Below, piece by piece: positions 26,812-36,295 of a DNA stretch of 64,000 nt (position 1 is the stretch's first letter; each line of letters opens with the position of its first letter). The DNA comes from Altibacter lentus (GTDB lineage Bacteria > Bacteroidota > Bacteroidia > Flavobacteriales > Flavobacteriaceae), in assembly GCF_000746845.1 (NCBI RefSeq), contig NZ_KN050846.1, positions 1,628,963-1,692,962 on the forward strand, given 5' to 3'. The notes beneath the pieces were generated by a model that was not told the DNA's origin, did no database searches, and saw only the letters and a program-made list of their open reading frames with translations. A program made the position numbers and the translations under genes.

Positions 26812-29112
26812 CTAGGATTGGCGGTTTTTAAGGTCCCGCTCTCGTTTTTCCTTTTGTTGGGCATCGACTACCGATACAGCTGCCATATTCACAATTTCTT
26901 CCACACTGGCTCCCAGCTGAAGAATATGTACGGGCTTTTTCATACCTAACATAATAGGGCCTATCGATTCAACATTGTTTAGCTCCTTCAGTAGTTTGTA
27001 GTTACTGTTGGCACTATCGAGGTTTGGAAAGATCAAAGCGTTTACCTTTTTACCTGCCAATTTTGAAAAGGGAAACTTTTCGCGAAGCATGTCGGGGTTC
27101 AGGGCAAAGTCGGTTTGCAGCTCTCCATCGATGATCATGTCGGGGTTAGATTTATGCAATAATGCCACTGCTTCTCGAACTTTAGAAGCATGCGGATCCT
27201 TTGAAGATCCGAAATTAGCATAAGAGATCATGGCAATAACGGGTTCCAGACCAAACATCTTCATGGTGTAATTGGTCATTTGTGCGATCTTGGCCAACTC
27301 TTTGGCCGTAGGATCGATATTGATAGATGTATCTGAAAGAAATAAGGGCCCGCGTTTGGTAAGCATTAGGTTTGTGGTGGCCACTTTGCTCACCCCTTCA
27401 AATCTTCCAATAGTTTGCAGCACAGGTCGAACTACCGAAGGATATGATCTGGAATAGCCGGAGATCATGGTATCTGCATCCCCCTCATTGACCATCATCG
27501 CACCAAAATAATTGCGTTCGCGCATGAGTTTTTGTGCGGCGTAGAGGGTGATCCCGCTTCGTCTTCGTAACCTCCAGAACTTTTCAGCATATTCGTTCAG
27601 CTTCTCGGTTTGTTCATCACTTTTGGGATCCATGATCTCTACATCTGCCTCAAAATCGATCTGCTCCATAAGTTCATGGATTATCTCTTTCCGTCCTAAT
27701 AAAATAGGGTAACCAATTCCTTCTTCATGCACGATCTGTGCTGCCTTCAACACATCCAGATGATCTGCTTCCGCAAAAACGATTCGTTTGGGATTTGTTT
27801 TCGCCCTATTAACAAGTAACCGAACAATCTTGTTATCGCTCCCCATCCGTTCATAAAGTTCATCCTCATATTTTTGCCAATCGGTGATGGGCTCTGTTGC
27901 CACACCCGATTCCATGGCTGCTTTTGCCACTGCGGGTGGGATTTTAGCAATAAGACGAGGATCAAAAGGTTTGGGAATAATATAGTCCCTGCCAAAATTT
28001 AGCTTGGTCTCGCCATAAGCGATATTTACCTGCTCCGGCACGGGCTGTTTGGCCAGGTCGGCCAAAGCTGTTACAGCTGCCATCTTCATGGCTTCATTGA
28101 TCTTTGTAGCTCTCACATCCAACGCACCACGAAAGATAAATGGGAACCCCAATACATTATTTACCTGGTTGGGGTGATCGCTTCGTCCGGTTGCCATGAC
28201 CAAATCTTCGCGAGTCGCCACTGCCAGGTTATATTCAATCTCCGGGTTGGGGTTTGCCATGGCAAAGACGATAGGATTAAGGGCCATGGAAACTAACATA
28301 TCAGGTGTCACTATATCTGCGATAGAAAGTCCAACAAATACATCGGCATCTTGCATCGCTTCTTCCAAAGTATCTATCTTTCTGGACGTTGCAAACTCTG
28401 CTTTCTCTTCGGAGAGATTCTCCCGATCCTTTCGTATCACTCCGGTACTGTCGAGCATGACAATATTTTCAGCTTTAGCCCCAAAAGCCTTGTACAAGCG
28501 TGTACAGGATACAGCAGCTGCTCCGGCACCGCTTATTACGATCTTGACCTGTTCGATGTCCTTTTCAGTAATTTCCAAAGCATTCAGCAAAGCTGCCGCC
28601 GAAATAATCGCTGTACCGTGCTGATCATCATGCATTACCGGTATATTGAGTTCAGCCTTTAATCTTCTCTCGATCTCAAACGCTTCAGGAGCTTTAATAT
28701 CTTCAAGGTTGATCCCTCCAAAGGTGGGTGCAATATTCTTAACCGTCGCAACAAATTCGTCTATGTTTTCGGTGTCGATCTCAATATCGAACACATCGAT
28801 ATCGGCAAAGATCTTGAACAACAACCCTTTTCCTTCCATCACCGGCTTAGAGGCCTCCGGCCCAATATTCCCGAGTCCTAAAACCGCTGTACCATTCGAA
28901 ATCACGGCAACAAGATTCCCTTTAGCTGTATACTTATACACATTATTGACATCCTTCTCGATCTCCAGACAAGGTTCTGCCACGCCCGGTGAATACGCCA
29001 ATGCCAGATCTCGCTGAGTTGCATACTTCTTTGTAGGGACCACTTGGATCTTACCCGGTTTCGGTTTTGCGTGATATAAAAGTGCCTCACGGCGTCTGCT
29101 CTGTTTACTCAT
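26812..29112 (-). CDS. maeB: NADP-dependent malic enzyme with phosphotransacetylase-like domain
   Basis: A 766-residue protein of the MaeB type. Residues about 1-400 are the malic enzyme half (LALAYSPGVAEPCLEIEKD, MHDDQHGTAIISAAALLNAL, the VISGAGAAAVSC nucleotide-binding loop, and MANPNPEI), which oxidatively decarboxylates malate to pyruvate with NADP+. Residues about 430-755 are the phosphate acetyltransferase-like domain, thought to be regulatory rather than catalytic in MaeB. The length matches E. coli MaeB. It is monocistronic with its own -7 element. Confidence 0.95.
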   Translation of the reverse strand: MSKQSRRREALLYHAKPKPGKIQVVPTKKYATQRDLALAYSPGVAEPCLEIEKDVNNVYKYTAKGNLVAVISNGTAVLGLGNIGPEASKPVMEGKGLLFKIFADIDVFDIEIDTENIDEFVATVKNIAPTFGGINLEDIKAPEAFEIERRLKAELNIPVMHDDQHGTAIISAAALLNALEITEKDIEQVKIVISGAGAAAVSCTRLYKAFGAKAENIVMLDSTGVIRKDRENLSEEKAEFATSRKIDTLEEAMQDADVFVGLSIADIVTPDMLVSMALNPIVFAMANPNPEIEYNLAVATREDLVMATGRSDHPNQVNNVLGFPFIFRGALDVRATKINEAMKMAAVTALADLAKQPVPEQVNIAYGETKLNFGRDYIIPKPFDPRLIAKIPPAVAKAAMESGVATEPITDWQKYEDELYERMGSDNKIVRLLVNRAKTNPKRIVFAEADHLDVLKAAQIVHEEGIGYPILLGRKEIIHELMEQIDFEADVEIMDPKSDEQTEKLNEYAEKFWRLRRRSGITLYAAQKLMRERNYFGAMMVNEGDADTMISGYSRSYPSVVRPVLQTIGRFEGVSKVATTNLMLTKRGPLFLSDTSINIDPTAKELAKIAQMTNYTMKMFGLEPVIAMISYANFGSSKDPHASKVREAVALLHKSNPDMIIDGELQTDFALNPDMLREKFPFSKLAGKKVNALIFPNLDSANSNYKLLKELNNVESIGPIMLGMKKPVHILQLGASVEEIVNMAAVSVVDAQQKEKRERDLKNRQS

Positions 29113-29133
29113 AATGGTTGGCTCATGTACTTA

Positions 29134-29141
29134 CAAAGGTA
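29134..29141 (-). promoter_or_regulatory. Putative -7 element of maeB
   Basis: On the minus strand TACCTTTG matches TAnnTTTG; transcription would begin near 29127, about 15 bases upstream of the maeB ATG. The -33 region is weak. Confidence 0.45.
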
Positions 29142-29173
29142 AGAGGTTACCCGAAATGAAGAAAGATTCGCCG

Positions 29174-30097
29174 TTAATCTTTTAGGAACTTAATGTTGCG
29201 CTTGAGGCCTGAGAATTTAGTACGTTTCACAGCACTTTCTTTAAATAGTTTCTGAAAGACCTCTTCTGTGATCTCTTCCCACTCCTTTTTACTCATACTA
29301 AGCAATTCGGGTTTGGGCTGAAACAAGGGCTCTCTATGGCTTTTGCTGAAGCGGTTCCACGGACACACATCTTGGCAAATATCGCATCCAAACATCCAAT
29401 CTTCAAACTGTCCTTTTGCATGTTGTGGAATCTCATTCTTCAATTCTATGGTATAATAGCTTATACACTTACTCCCGTCCACTACATAGGGCTCCACGAT
29501 GGCCTGAGTAGGACAAGCATCGATGCATGCGGTACATGCACCACAATGATCAGTTACGGGACTGTCATATTCCAATTCCAGATCAAGGATCAATTCGGCG
29601 ATAAAATAGAAGGATCCTACTTGTTTTGTGAGGAGATTGCTGTGTTTTCCCATCCATCCCAGACCACTTTTGGCTGCCCAGGCTTTGTCCAGTACCGGTG
29701 CTGAATCGACGAAAGCACGACCATGTACCTCTCCAATTTCTTCAGAAATAAAATGGAGGAGCTGTTTGAGCTTGTTTTTGATAACAAAGTGATAATCCGT
29801 TCCGTAAGCATATTTTGAGATCTTATAGGTGTCCTCCTTTTGAAATTCGGAAGGGTAATAGTTCAGTAATAATGAAATGACACTTTTGGCATCCGGAACC
29901 AGCAAGGTTGGGTCAAGCCGCTTGTCGAAGTGATTCTCCATATAGCTCATCTCCCCATGGCGATTCATCTTGAGCCAATTCTCGAGTCGCGGCGCCTCTT
30001 CTTCTAAAAATTCGGCTTTACTGATACCGCATGAAAAAAATCCGAGACGCTTTGCTTCGGCCTTTACCAGTTCTGTATGCTTATGCTTTGTATTCAA
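29174..30097 (-). CDS. queG: Epoxyqueuosine reductase QueG
   Basis: A 307-residue cytoplasmic cobalamin-dependent iron-sulfur enzyme that reduces epoxyqueuosine to queuosine in tRNA. Two 4Fe-4S motifs are visible: [16 protein letters not shown] and, further on, [13 protein letters not shown]. The N-terminal half has the cobalamin-binding fold with the [17 protein letters not shown] segment, and the [13 protein letters not shown] and [20 protein letters not shown] segments are hallmarks of QueG. The length is slightly under that of E. coli QueG because the C-terminal HEAT-like domain is short. It follows ruvB by 22 bases in the same direction. Confidence 0.95.
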   Translation of the reverse strand: MNTKHKHTELVKAEAKRLGFFSCGISKAEFLEEEAPRLENWLKMNRHGEMSYMENHFDKRLDPTLLVPDAKSVISLLLNYYPSEFQKEDTYKISKYAYGTDYHFVIKNKLKQLLHFISEEIGEVHGRAFVDSAPVLDKAWAAKSGLGWMGKHSNLLTKQVGSFYFIAELILDLELEYDSPVTDHCGACTACIDACPTQAIVEPYVVDGSKCISYYTIELKNEIPQHAKGQFEDWMFGCDICQDVCPWNRFSKSHREPLFQPKPELLSMSKKEWEEITEEVFQKLFKESAVKRTKFSGLKRNIKFLKD

Positions 30098-30119
30098 ATG
30101 ATAAAGTAGACGATTCTGC

Positions 30120-31142
30120 TCAAAACAATCCGCCTTGCGTGCCTCCTTTTATCTTTCCGAGATGCTTGTAGGCAGCTTCAGTAACTTCACGCCCGCGCGG
30201 TGTACGCATGATAAATCCCTGCTGGATCAAAAAGGGTTCGTACACTTCTTCTATGGTTTCGGAACTTTCAGAAACAGCCGTTGCAAGCGTTGTTATCCCC
30301 ACCGGACCTCCTTTAAACTTGTCTATGATAGTGGTTAATATCTTATTATCCATCTCATCCAGGCCATGTGCATCGACATGTAATGCTTCTAAACCAAATT
30401 TGGCGATCTTGATATCGATGGTGCCGTTCCCTTTGATCTGGGCAAAATCACGTACACGTCTTAGCAATGCATTTGCAATTCGAGGTGTTCCACGGCTTCT
30501 GCCTGCAATTTCAATAGCCGCCTCCATGGATATTGGAACCTGCAGGATCCCCGCACTTCTTTGTACAATGGTAGTGAGCAGTTCGGTGGTATAGTATTGT
30601 AATCGTGAAGCGATCCCGAAACGCGCACGCATGGGTGCCGTTAATAATCCGGACCGTGTTGTAGCCCCCACTAATGTGAACGGCGCAAGGTTGATCTGTA
30701 CCGATCGAGCATTAGGTCCCGATTCGATCATGATATCAATCTTATAATCCTCCATAGCCGAATACAAATACTCTTCAACAATGGGGCTAAGCCGATGGAT
30801 CTCATCAATAAACAATACATCGCGCTCATCAAGATTGGTGAGAAGCCCAGCCAGATCACCGGGCTTGTCCAGCACAGGGCCTGAGGTTACTTTGATCCCC
30901 ACTTGTAACTCGTTGGCCAAAATATGAGCCAGGGTCGTCTTTCCCAAACCGGGAGGGCCGTGGAAGAGCGTGTGGTCCAATGCTTCGTTGCGTAAATTGG
31001 CCGCTTGAACGAAAACCTGTAAATTCTCCAATGCCTGGTCCTGTCCAGTAAAATCGTCAAAGGACAATGGGCGCAATTTCTTTTCAATTTCGAGTTCCTG
31101 AGGAGAAAGATCCTCACCGGATGGATCGAGGTGTTCGTTCAT
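30120..31142 (-). CDS. ruvB: Holliday junction branch migration ATPase RuvB
   Basis: A 340-residue AAA+ motor. Walker A ([18 protein letters not shown]), Walker B ([19 protein letters not shown]), sensor 1 ([20 protein letters not shown]) and the C-terminal winged-helix domain (HLGKIKGG near the end) are all present. I start at the ATG at 31142, giving [11 protein letters not shown]; an in-frame TTG at 31172 is an unlikely start. Hexamers of RuvB pull DNA through the RuvA-bound junction. A -7 element ends only five bases before the ATG, so the message may be leaderless. Confidence 0.97.
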   Translation of the reverse strand: MNEHLDPSGEDLSPQELEIEKKLRPLSFDDFTGQDQALENLQVFVQAANLRNEALDHTLFHGPPGLGKTTLAHILANELQVGIKVTSGPVLDKPGDLAGLLTNLDERDVLFIDEIHRLSPIVEEYLYSAMEDYKIDIMIESGPNARSVQINLAPFTLVGATTRSGLLTAPMRARFGIASRLQYYTTELLTTIVQRSAGILQVPISMEAAIEIAGRSRGTPRIANALLRRVRDFAQIKGNGTIDIKIAKFGLEALHVDAHGLDEMDNKILTTIIDKFKGGPVGITTLATAVSESSETIEEVYEPFLIQQGFIMRTPRGREVTEAAYKHLGKIKGGTQGGLF

Positions 31143-31146
31143 TTCA

Positions 31147-31154
31147 CAAATATA
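31147..31154 (-). promoter_or_regulatory. -7-like element directly upstream of ruvB
   Basis: On the minus strand TATATTTG, an exact TAnnTTTG match, ends 4 bases before the ruvB ATG. If used, transcription would begin at or within a few bases of the start codon. A CTTGTTGG lies 12-15 bases further up, shorter than the usual spacing. Confidence 0.35.
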
Positions 31155-31297
31155 CGAAGTGTTTACCAACAAGATTCACAGTGTGCCGTATTTGTAGCTT
31201 TTGAACAATACATTTCTTCACAATGAATTAACAGCCATTTAATAAAGGTTTGGGAGACAATAGCAATGATAAGCATTATATTGAGAATAAAACTGTT

Positions 31298-31807
31298 ATG
31301 ATAAAACCAACCGAAAAAGTACCGTCGCTCTCCATTGATCTCATAAACGGAACACGCTGGGTTCTTTCCGATCAACGTCCGGACCAATTTACAATGATGA
31401 TCTTTTATCGTGGTCTTCATTGCCCAGTCTGCAAAAAATATTTGGAACGACTTCAAACCAAACTTACTGAATTTACAGATTTGGGTGTGAATGTGATAGC
31501 GATTAGCATGGATTCTGAGAAGAGGGCCAAAGACACCTATGAAAAATGGGACATCGAGGATGTACCCTTGGGATACGGATTGGATGAAGACACTGCTCGC
31601 ACCATTGGTCTTTATATTTCGCACGCGATCAAAGAAGAAGAGCCAGAAGTGTTTTCAGAACCCGGATTGCTTCTTATACATTCGGACAGGACGCTTTATA
31701 GTTCGTCGATACAAACAATGCCGTTTGCAAGGCCAGAGTTTGATGCGTTGATAAAAGCGATAAAGTTCGTGAAAGATGAAAACTACCCGGCTAGAGGAGG
31801 AAAGTAA
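31298..31807 (+). CDS. Peroxiredoxin-like (AhpC/TSA-type redoxin) family protein
   Basis: A 169-residue thioredoxin-fold protein. I choose the ATG at 31298 (MIKPTEKVPSLSIDLI); an upstream ATG at 31250 would add 16 residues without family similarity. The active-site-like segment is IFYRGLHCPVCKKYLERLQ, with a CxxC rather than the single peroxidatic Cys of classical AhpC, followed by the helix-strand pattern VIAISMDSEKRAKDTYEKW. Such proteins are annotated as peroxiredoxin-like; the substrate is unknown. No signal peptide. It is divergent from ruvB and is followed by a hairpin. Confidence 0.85.
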   Translation: MIKPTEKVPSLSIDLINGTRWVLSDQRPDQFTMMIFYRGLHCPVCKKYLERLQTKLTEFTDLGVNVIAISMDSEKRAKDTYEKWDIEDVPLGYGLDEDTARTIGLYISHAIKEEEPEVFSEPGLLLIHSDRTLYSSSIQTMPFARPEFDALIKAIKFVKDENYPARGGK

Positions 31808-31808
31808 A

Positions 31809-31840
31809 AAATCCGAGAACTGCTGCTCTCGGATCCTTTA
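31809..31840. terminator. Hairpin terminator after the redoxin gene
   Basis: ATCCGAGA and TCTCGGAT (31811-31818 and 31827-31834) pair around an 8-base loop, starting only 3 bases after the redoxin stop codon. The plus strand continues with CCTTTATA, while the minus strand has a better T run, so it may work in both directions. Confidence 0.7.
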
Positions 31841-31867
31841 TATTAATGTTCTATTCGAACATTAATA
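31841..31867. repeat. Perfect 11-bp inverted repeat in the redoxin/ctaD gap
   Basis: TATTAATGTTC, 5 bases (TATTC), then GAACATTAATA. It is AT-rich, has no following T run, and lies between two terminator hairpins, so a terminator role is not obvious. Confidence 0.6.
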
Positions 31868-31936
31868 GAATTAAACCTCCAACAAATTTAAAGATACTGT
31901 GAGCTGAATACAATACGGGAAATCACGTAATTAATT

Positions 31937-31967
31937 AAAAAATCCTCTCAAAACTGAGAGGATTTTT
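31937..31967 (-). terminator. Intrinsic terminator of the act-cta operon
   Basis: AAAAATCCTCTC and GAGAGGATTTTT pair almost perfectly around a short loop. It lies about 20 bases past the ctaD stop and ends the actABCDEF-ctaCD transcript; the symmetric A and T runs would let it act in both directions. Confidence 0.92.
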
Positions 31968-31987
31968 CTAAATGTACTTGAGGTATA

Positions 31988-33814
31988 TTAGTGATGCATT
32001 TCTTCTTCATGCTCTTGCATGGGTATGTGTTGCGGAACGAAATCTTGTCCGGGGATCACATAATCAGATTCATCTTTATTGAGCTTACTATAGTCATAGG
32101 CCCATCTGTGTACTTCAGGAATTGGACCATCCCAGTTTCCGTGAATATGTTTTACTTCGGCAGTCCATTCTAAAGTCGTGGCGCTCCATGGGTTCTTTGG
32201 TCCTTTCTTTCCGTAGAACATTGAATGGATAAAGTTGTATAAGAAGACAACTTGCGCTGCAGCTGTAATGAATGCGAAAATAGAGATCACTACATTGACA
32301 TCTGCAAGATCATCAAAATAAGGGAAATTGGTATTGGTATAGTAACGTCTTGGTAGGCCAGCCATTCCAATGAAGTGCATTGGGAAAAATACCCCATAGG
32401 CTCCAATAACAGTTACCCAAAAGTGTACATATCCTAATTTTTTGTTCAACATACGACCTTCAAACATTTTAGGGAACCAGTGATAAACTCCTGCGAACAA
32501 TCCGTACAGGGCAGAAATACCCATCACCAAGTGGAAATGCGCTACCACAAAGTAGGTGTCGTGCACGTTAATATCCAAAGCACTGTCACCTAAAATAATA
32601 CCGGTTAAACCACCCGTAATAAAGGTCGACACGAATCCTATGGAAAACAGCATTCCGGTGTTCATTTGTAGATTTCCTCGCCAGAGTGTTGTGATCCAGT
32701 TAAATGATTTTACTGCGGAAGGAATTGCGATCAAAAGCGTGGTAAAGGTAAATACCGAGCCTAGAAACGGATTCATTCCAGAAATAAACATATGGTGCCC
32801 CCAAACAATCGTGGACAAGAATGCAATTGCTAGAATGGAAGCAACCATCGCTCTGTAACCAAAAATGGGTTTACGGGCATTGGTGGCCATGATCTCTGAA
32901 ACCATTCCCATAGCGGGAAGGATTACAATATATACTTCGGGGTGACCCAAGAACCAGAACAAGTGTTCAAACAATACCGGAGATCCACCTTGGTTATGCA
33001 ATACTTCACCTGCTATATAAATATCTGATAGGAAGAACGATGTTCCGAAACTTCTGTCCATGATAAGCATTAAGGCTGCTGAAAGCAATACCGGGAAGGA
33101 AACTACTCCAATGATCGCTGTTACAAAGAAAGCCCAAATAGTTAAAGGAAGGCGTGTCATAGACATTCCTTTTGTACGCAAGTTAATTACGGTAACAATA
33201 TAGTTCAAAGAACCAAGCAAGGATGAGGCAATAAAGATCGCCATGGACACGAGCCAAAGCGTCATACCGGCTCCCGATCCAGGGATGGCCTGAGGCAATG
33301 CACTTAACGGTGGATAGATGGTCCACCCGGCCGATGCAGGACCTGCTTCAACAAATAAAGACAAAACCATGATGACACTCGAAAGGAAGAACAACCAATA
33401 AGACACCATGTTCAAGAAACCAGAAGCCATATCGCGTGCCCCGATTTGAAGTGGTATCAACAAGTTACTAAAGGTTCCGCTTAGACCTGCCGTTAGCACA
33501 AAGAATACCATGATCGTACCGTGTATGGTAACCAAAGCTAAATAGACACTTGGATCCATAACTCCTCCTTCACCCCATTTGCCAAGAAGAACTTCGTAAA
33601 TGGTAAATTCTTTATCGGGCCATGCGAGTTGCAATCTAAAAAGAAGTGACATGGCAATTCCGATGATCCCCATAAACAATCCGGTAGTTAGGTATTGCTT
33701 TGAGATCATTTTATGATCTTGGCTAAAGATATATTTAGTGATAAACGTCTCTTTATGATGATGCCCGTGATCGTCGTGATGATCTACTGCGTGGTCGTGT
33801 GCGTGTGCTGACAT
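31988..33814 (-). CDS. ctaD: Cytochrome c oxidase subunit I (aa3-type)
   Basis: A 608-residue catalytic subunit with twelve or more membrane helices. The active-site motifs are present: WFLGHPEVYIVILPAMG (CuB His cross-linked to Tyr), WGHHMFISGMNPF (CuB His pair) and HDTYFVVAHFHLVMG (haem a3 and haem a ligands). It reduces oxygen to water while pumping protons. Both ends are rich in histidine (MSAHAHDHAVDHHDDHGHHH at the start and a His-rich tail), which is common in Bacteroidota. It is the last gene of the act operon, 19 bases after ctaC. Confidence 0.98.
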   Translation of the reverse strand: MSAHAHDHAVDHHDDHGHHHKETFITKYIFSQDHKMISKQYLTTGLFMGIIGIAMSLLFRLQLAWPDKEFTIYEVLLGKWGEGGVMDPSVYLALVTIHGTIMVFFVLTAGLSGTFSNLLIPLQIGARDMASGFLNMVSYWLFFLSSVIMVLSLFVEAGPASAGWTIYPPLSALPQAIPGSGAGMTLWLVSMAIFIASSLLGSLNYIVTVINLRTKGMSMTRLPLTIWAFFVTAIIGVVSFPVLLSAALMLIMDRSFGTSFFLSDIYIAGEVLHNQGGSPVLFEHLFWFLGHPEVYIVILPAMGMVSEIMATNARKPIFGYRAMVASILAIAFLSTIVWGHHMFISGMNPFLGSVFTFTTLLIAIPSAVKSFNWITTLWRGNLQMNTGMLFSIGFVSTFITGGLTGIILGDSALDINVHDTYFVVAHFHLVMGISALYGLFAGVYHWFPKMFEGRMLNKKLGYVHFWVTVIGAYGVFFPMHFIGMAGLPRRYYTNTNFPYFDDLADVNVVISIFAFITAAAQVVFLYNFIHSMFYGKKGPKNPWSATTLEWTAEVKHIHGNWDGPIPEVHRWAYDYSKLNKDESDYVIPGQDFVPQHIPMQEHEEEMHH

Positions 33815-33833
33815 ATCTTTTTAAGCTATTTTA

Positions 33834-34895
33834 TTATTGTTTTAAAGCTTCGGCAATGGTCGCTTGTTGGGCGATCCATGCGTCATACTCTTCCTGTGTT
33901 TCCACTACGATCTTCATTTGCATGTTGTAATGGTTGGTTCCGCAAATCTTGTTACAAAGAAGCAGATAATCAAATTCATAAGGTTCTAATGCCTCTTCAC
34001 CCTTAGCTGCTAAAGCTGCACTTTTTTCTCTTCTTAGTTCATTGATCTTTTGAACTTTCGCAACAACTTCTTCATCTTGGCGCATTTCGGCAGTTGTGAT
34101 GGTTGGTGTAAAAGCGAATTGGGTGATCATCCCGGGAACACAGTTCATTTGTGCTCTAAAATGCGGCATATATGCAGAGTGTAATACATCCTGAGATCGC
34201 ATCTTGAAGATTACTTTTCTACCCACAGGTAAGTGCAATTCATTCACCACAATATCGTCTTGTGCATTAGGATCGGAAGCATCCACACCTAATTGATTCA
34301 CTCCTTCTATCAATCGAACGTTTGCTTCTCCCAGGGTATTATCATTTCCGCCATAACGAGCTCTCCAGTCAAATTGATAAGCATACAGTTCAACCACCAT
34401 TGGGTCGTCTTCGGTATCCACATTCATGATGTCTGTCCAGGTAAACAATCCGTAGATAATAAGGCCTGCCAGTACAATTACCGGAATAATGGTCCAGATA
34501 AATTCAAGTTTATCATTATCTGCAAAGAAGGTAGCTCTTTGCCCTGTCTTACCTCTGTATTTAAAAGCAAAGTAACTAAGCAACCATAAAGTAAAAAACC
34601 CCACTATGAAAATAAGGATCATAGAAACCAACATGAGGTTGTCTATTCCTGTACCATGCTCTGAAGCTGCTTTAGGAAGCAATACATCGCCCCATTTCCA
34701 GAAACATACAATGAGGAGTAAGTAAGTGAACAAGACAAGCCCAAGCATAAGGTAACCGTTAATGTTATTATCCTTATCGTCGGCGATTTCTGAAGTGTCT
34801 GTTTGCTTTCCTCTAGACATTTTAAATATCTTGCTCATTTGCAAGGCAGCAACTCCAAAAAGAATGATTACTAATACTACTAAAAATGCGGTCAT
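33834..34895 (-). CDS. ctaC: Cytochrome c oxidase subunit II with CuA site
   Basis: A 353-residue subunit II. It has an extra N-terminal membrane helix (about 2-20), two further helices (about 48-68 and 87-110) and a periplasmic cupredoxin domain. CuA ligands are visible: His of DVLHSAYMPHF, then CNKICGTNHYNM with the Cys pair, His and Met. About 30 charged residues (EVVAKVQKINELRREKSAAL region) are inserted just before the last CuA motif. There is no fused cytochrome c domain, so electrons must come from ActE/ActA or a soluble carrier. Cotranscribed with actF upstream and ctaD downstream. Confidence 0.97.
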   Translation of the reverse strand: MTAFLVVLVIILFGVAALQMSKIFKMSRGKQTDTSEIADDKDNNINGYLMLGLVLFTYLLLIVCFWKWGDVLLPKAASEHGTGIDNLMLVSMILIFIVGFFTLWLLSYFAFKYRGKTGQRATFFADNDKLEFIWTIIPVIVLAGLIIYGLFTWTDIMNVDTEDDPMVVELYAYQFDWRARYGGNDNTLGEANVRLIEGVNQLGVDASDPNAQDDIVVNELHLPVGRKVIFKMRSQDVLHSAYMPHFRAQMNCVPGMITQFAFTPTITTAEMRQDEEVVAKVQKINELRREKSAALAAKGEEALEPYEFDYLLLCNKICGTNHYNMQMKIVVETQEEYDAWIAQQATIAEALKQ

Positions 34896-34920
34896 CGTTA
34901 TCTGTCTTCTATACGTTTAA

Positions 34921-36279
34921 TTAATAATGAAAATGCTTACTCTCCTTGATGAACGGATTGCGTTTTGCCAATAGCGGTGCTTTTGTAAGTGCCGTGAAGA
35001 CGACCCATACAAACAGTCCAAAGAAAAATAAGATGGAACCTATTTCAGGTAAGCCAATATACCATGATGTACCTACCGTTGCGGGCATTACCATGTTAAA
35101 CACATCTACATAATGTCCTAATAAAATTACAATTCCGGTAAGGATCACAAACCAGTTTACTCGTTTGTAGTCACTATTCATAAGAAGAAGTACCGGGAAT
35201 ATAAAGTTCATTACCAGCATTCCGAAGAATGGAAGATTATAGTCCTCTATTCGTGTCACAAAATAGGTGACTTCTTCAGGAATGTTCGCATACCAGATCA
35301 ACATAAACTGTGAGAACCATAAATAGGTCCAGAAAATACTGAAAGCGAACATGAATTTAGCCAAATCATGAATGTGACTATCATTCACAAATTCCAAATA
35401 TCCTTGCGATTTCAATACGATGGTTACCATAGCGATCACTGTAATTGCACAGACCATCATTCCGGCAAATACATACCATCCAAATAAGGTACTAAACCAG
35501 TGCGGATCGAAACTCATGATCCAGTCCCATGACATCATAGATTCGGTCACTATAAAGAATACCAAGAATCCGGCTGACAATTTAAAGTTCTTCTTGAACC
35601 ATCGATTATCCTCTGCAGTATCATCGCGCAACGAATTTCTGCGAGAGATGTATCGGTAAAGATTCCATCCCAGTACGTAAATAGCGGCACGTATCAAAAA
35701 GAAAGGAACGTTTAACCAACCGCTTTTACCGGCGATTAATTTATCGTAGTGTTCGCTTTCCGGATTGACCAATTCGGGGTCCATCCAGTGAAAAATATGA
35801 TTTACATGAAATGCTGAAAGCAATAATAGGACAAAGATGATTACAGAAGCTATGGGCAGGTATGCGGTAATTCCTTCCATTACTCTAAAGAGCACCGGAG
35901 ACCATCCTGCTTGCGCTGCATATTGTATCGCGTAGAACGCCAATGTACCCAAGGCGATCATAAAGAAGAAGAAGGAAGCAATGTACAAGGCAGACCAAGG
36001 TCGGTTCTGCATTTGATGTAATGTATGTTCAAGGTGCGCTTCTTCGCTATCGTGGGCAGTATCTCCATGATCTCCGGCAGTGGCCGAACCGGCTGTTACA
36101 TCGTGCATAGTAGCAGTATCATGATCTTCTCCATGACCCTCTTCATGATGCCCTGCCATCATTTCTTTAACTTCCGCAGTTGTGCTTGGAGCTGTGAGAA
36201 AGCCGGAAATAATACCAATGGCTCCAACGACCATGAAAATGATCGCAAAAAGTTTCAGTTTACTCGGTAGCGTATACAT
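34921..36279 (-). CDS. actF: Alternative complex III subunit ActF
   Basis: A 452-residue integral membrane protein with about ten predicted helices, annotated in related genomes as a quinol:cytochrome c oxidoreductase membrane subunit. The pattern SAFHVNHIFHWMDPELV, WNLYRYISRRNSLRDD and SMMSWDWIMSFDPHWFSTLFGWYVF is that of ActC/ActF-type subunits. It forms part of the quinol-oxidising, possibly proton-translocating, membrane module. A His/Asp/Glu-rich loop lies at about residues 43-83 after the first helix. It is 16 bases after actE and precedes ctaC. Confidence 0.93.
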   Translation of the reverse strand: MYTLPSKLKLFAIIFMVVGAIGIISGFLTAPSTTAEVKEMMAGHHEEGHGEDHDTATMHDVTAGSATAGDHGDTAHDSEEAHLEHTLHQMQNRPWSALYIASFFFFMIALGTLAFYAIQYAAQAGWSPVLFRVMEGITAYLPIASVIIFVLLLLSAFHVNHIFHWMDPELVNPESEHYDKLIAGKSGWLNVPFFLIRAAIYVLGWNLYRYISRRNSLRDDTAEDNRWFKKNFKLSAGFLVFFIVTESMMSWDWIMSFDPHWFSTLFGWYVFAGMMVCAITVIAMVTIVLKSQGYLEFVNDSHIHDLAKFMFAFSIFWTYLWFSQFMLIWYANIPEEVTYFVTRIEDYNLPFFGMLVMNFIFPVLLLMNSDYKRVNWFVILTGIVILLGHYVDVFNMVMPATVGTSWYIGLPEIGSILFFFGLFVWVVFTALTKAPLLAKRNPFIKESKHFHY

Positions 36280-36295
36280 ATCTTTATAAAATCTC

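Noticed and set aside
31163-31624. 153-residue minus-strand frame over the redoxin gene
   Set aside because: It is antisense to a convincing redoxin gene and shows no family features or sensible start.
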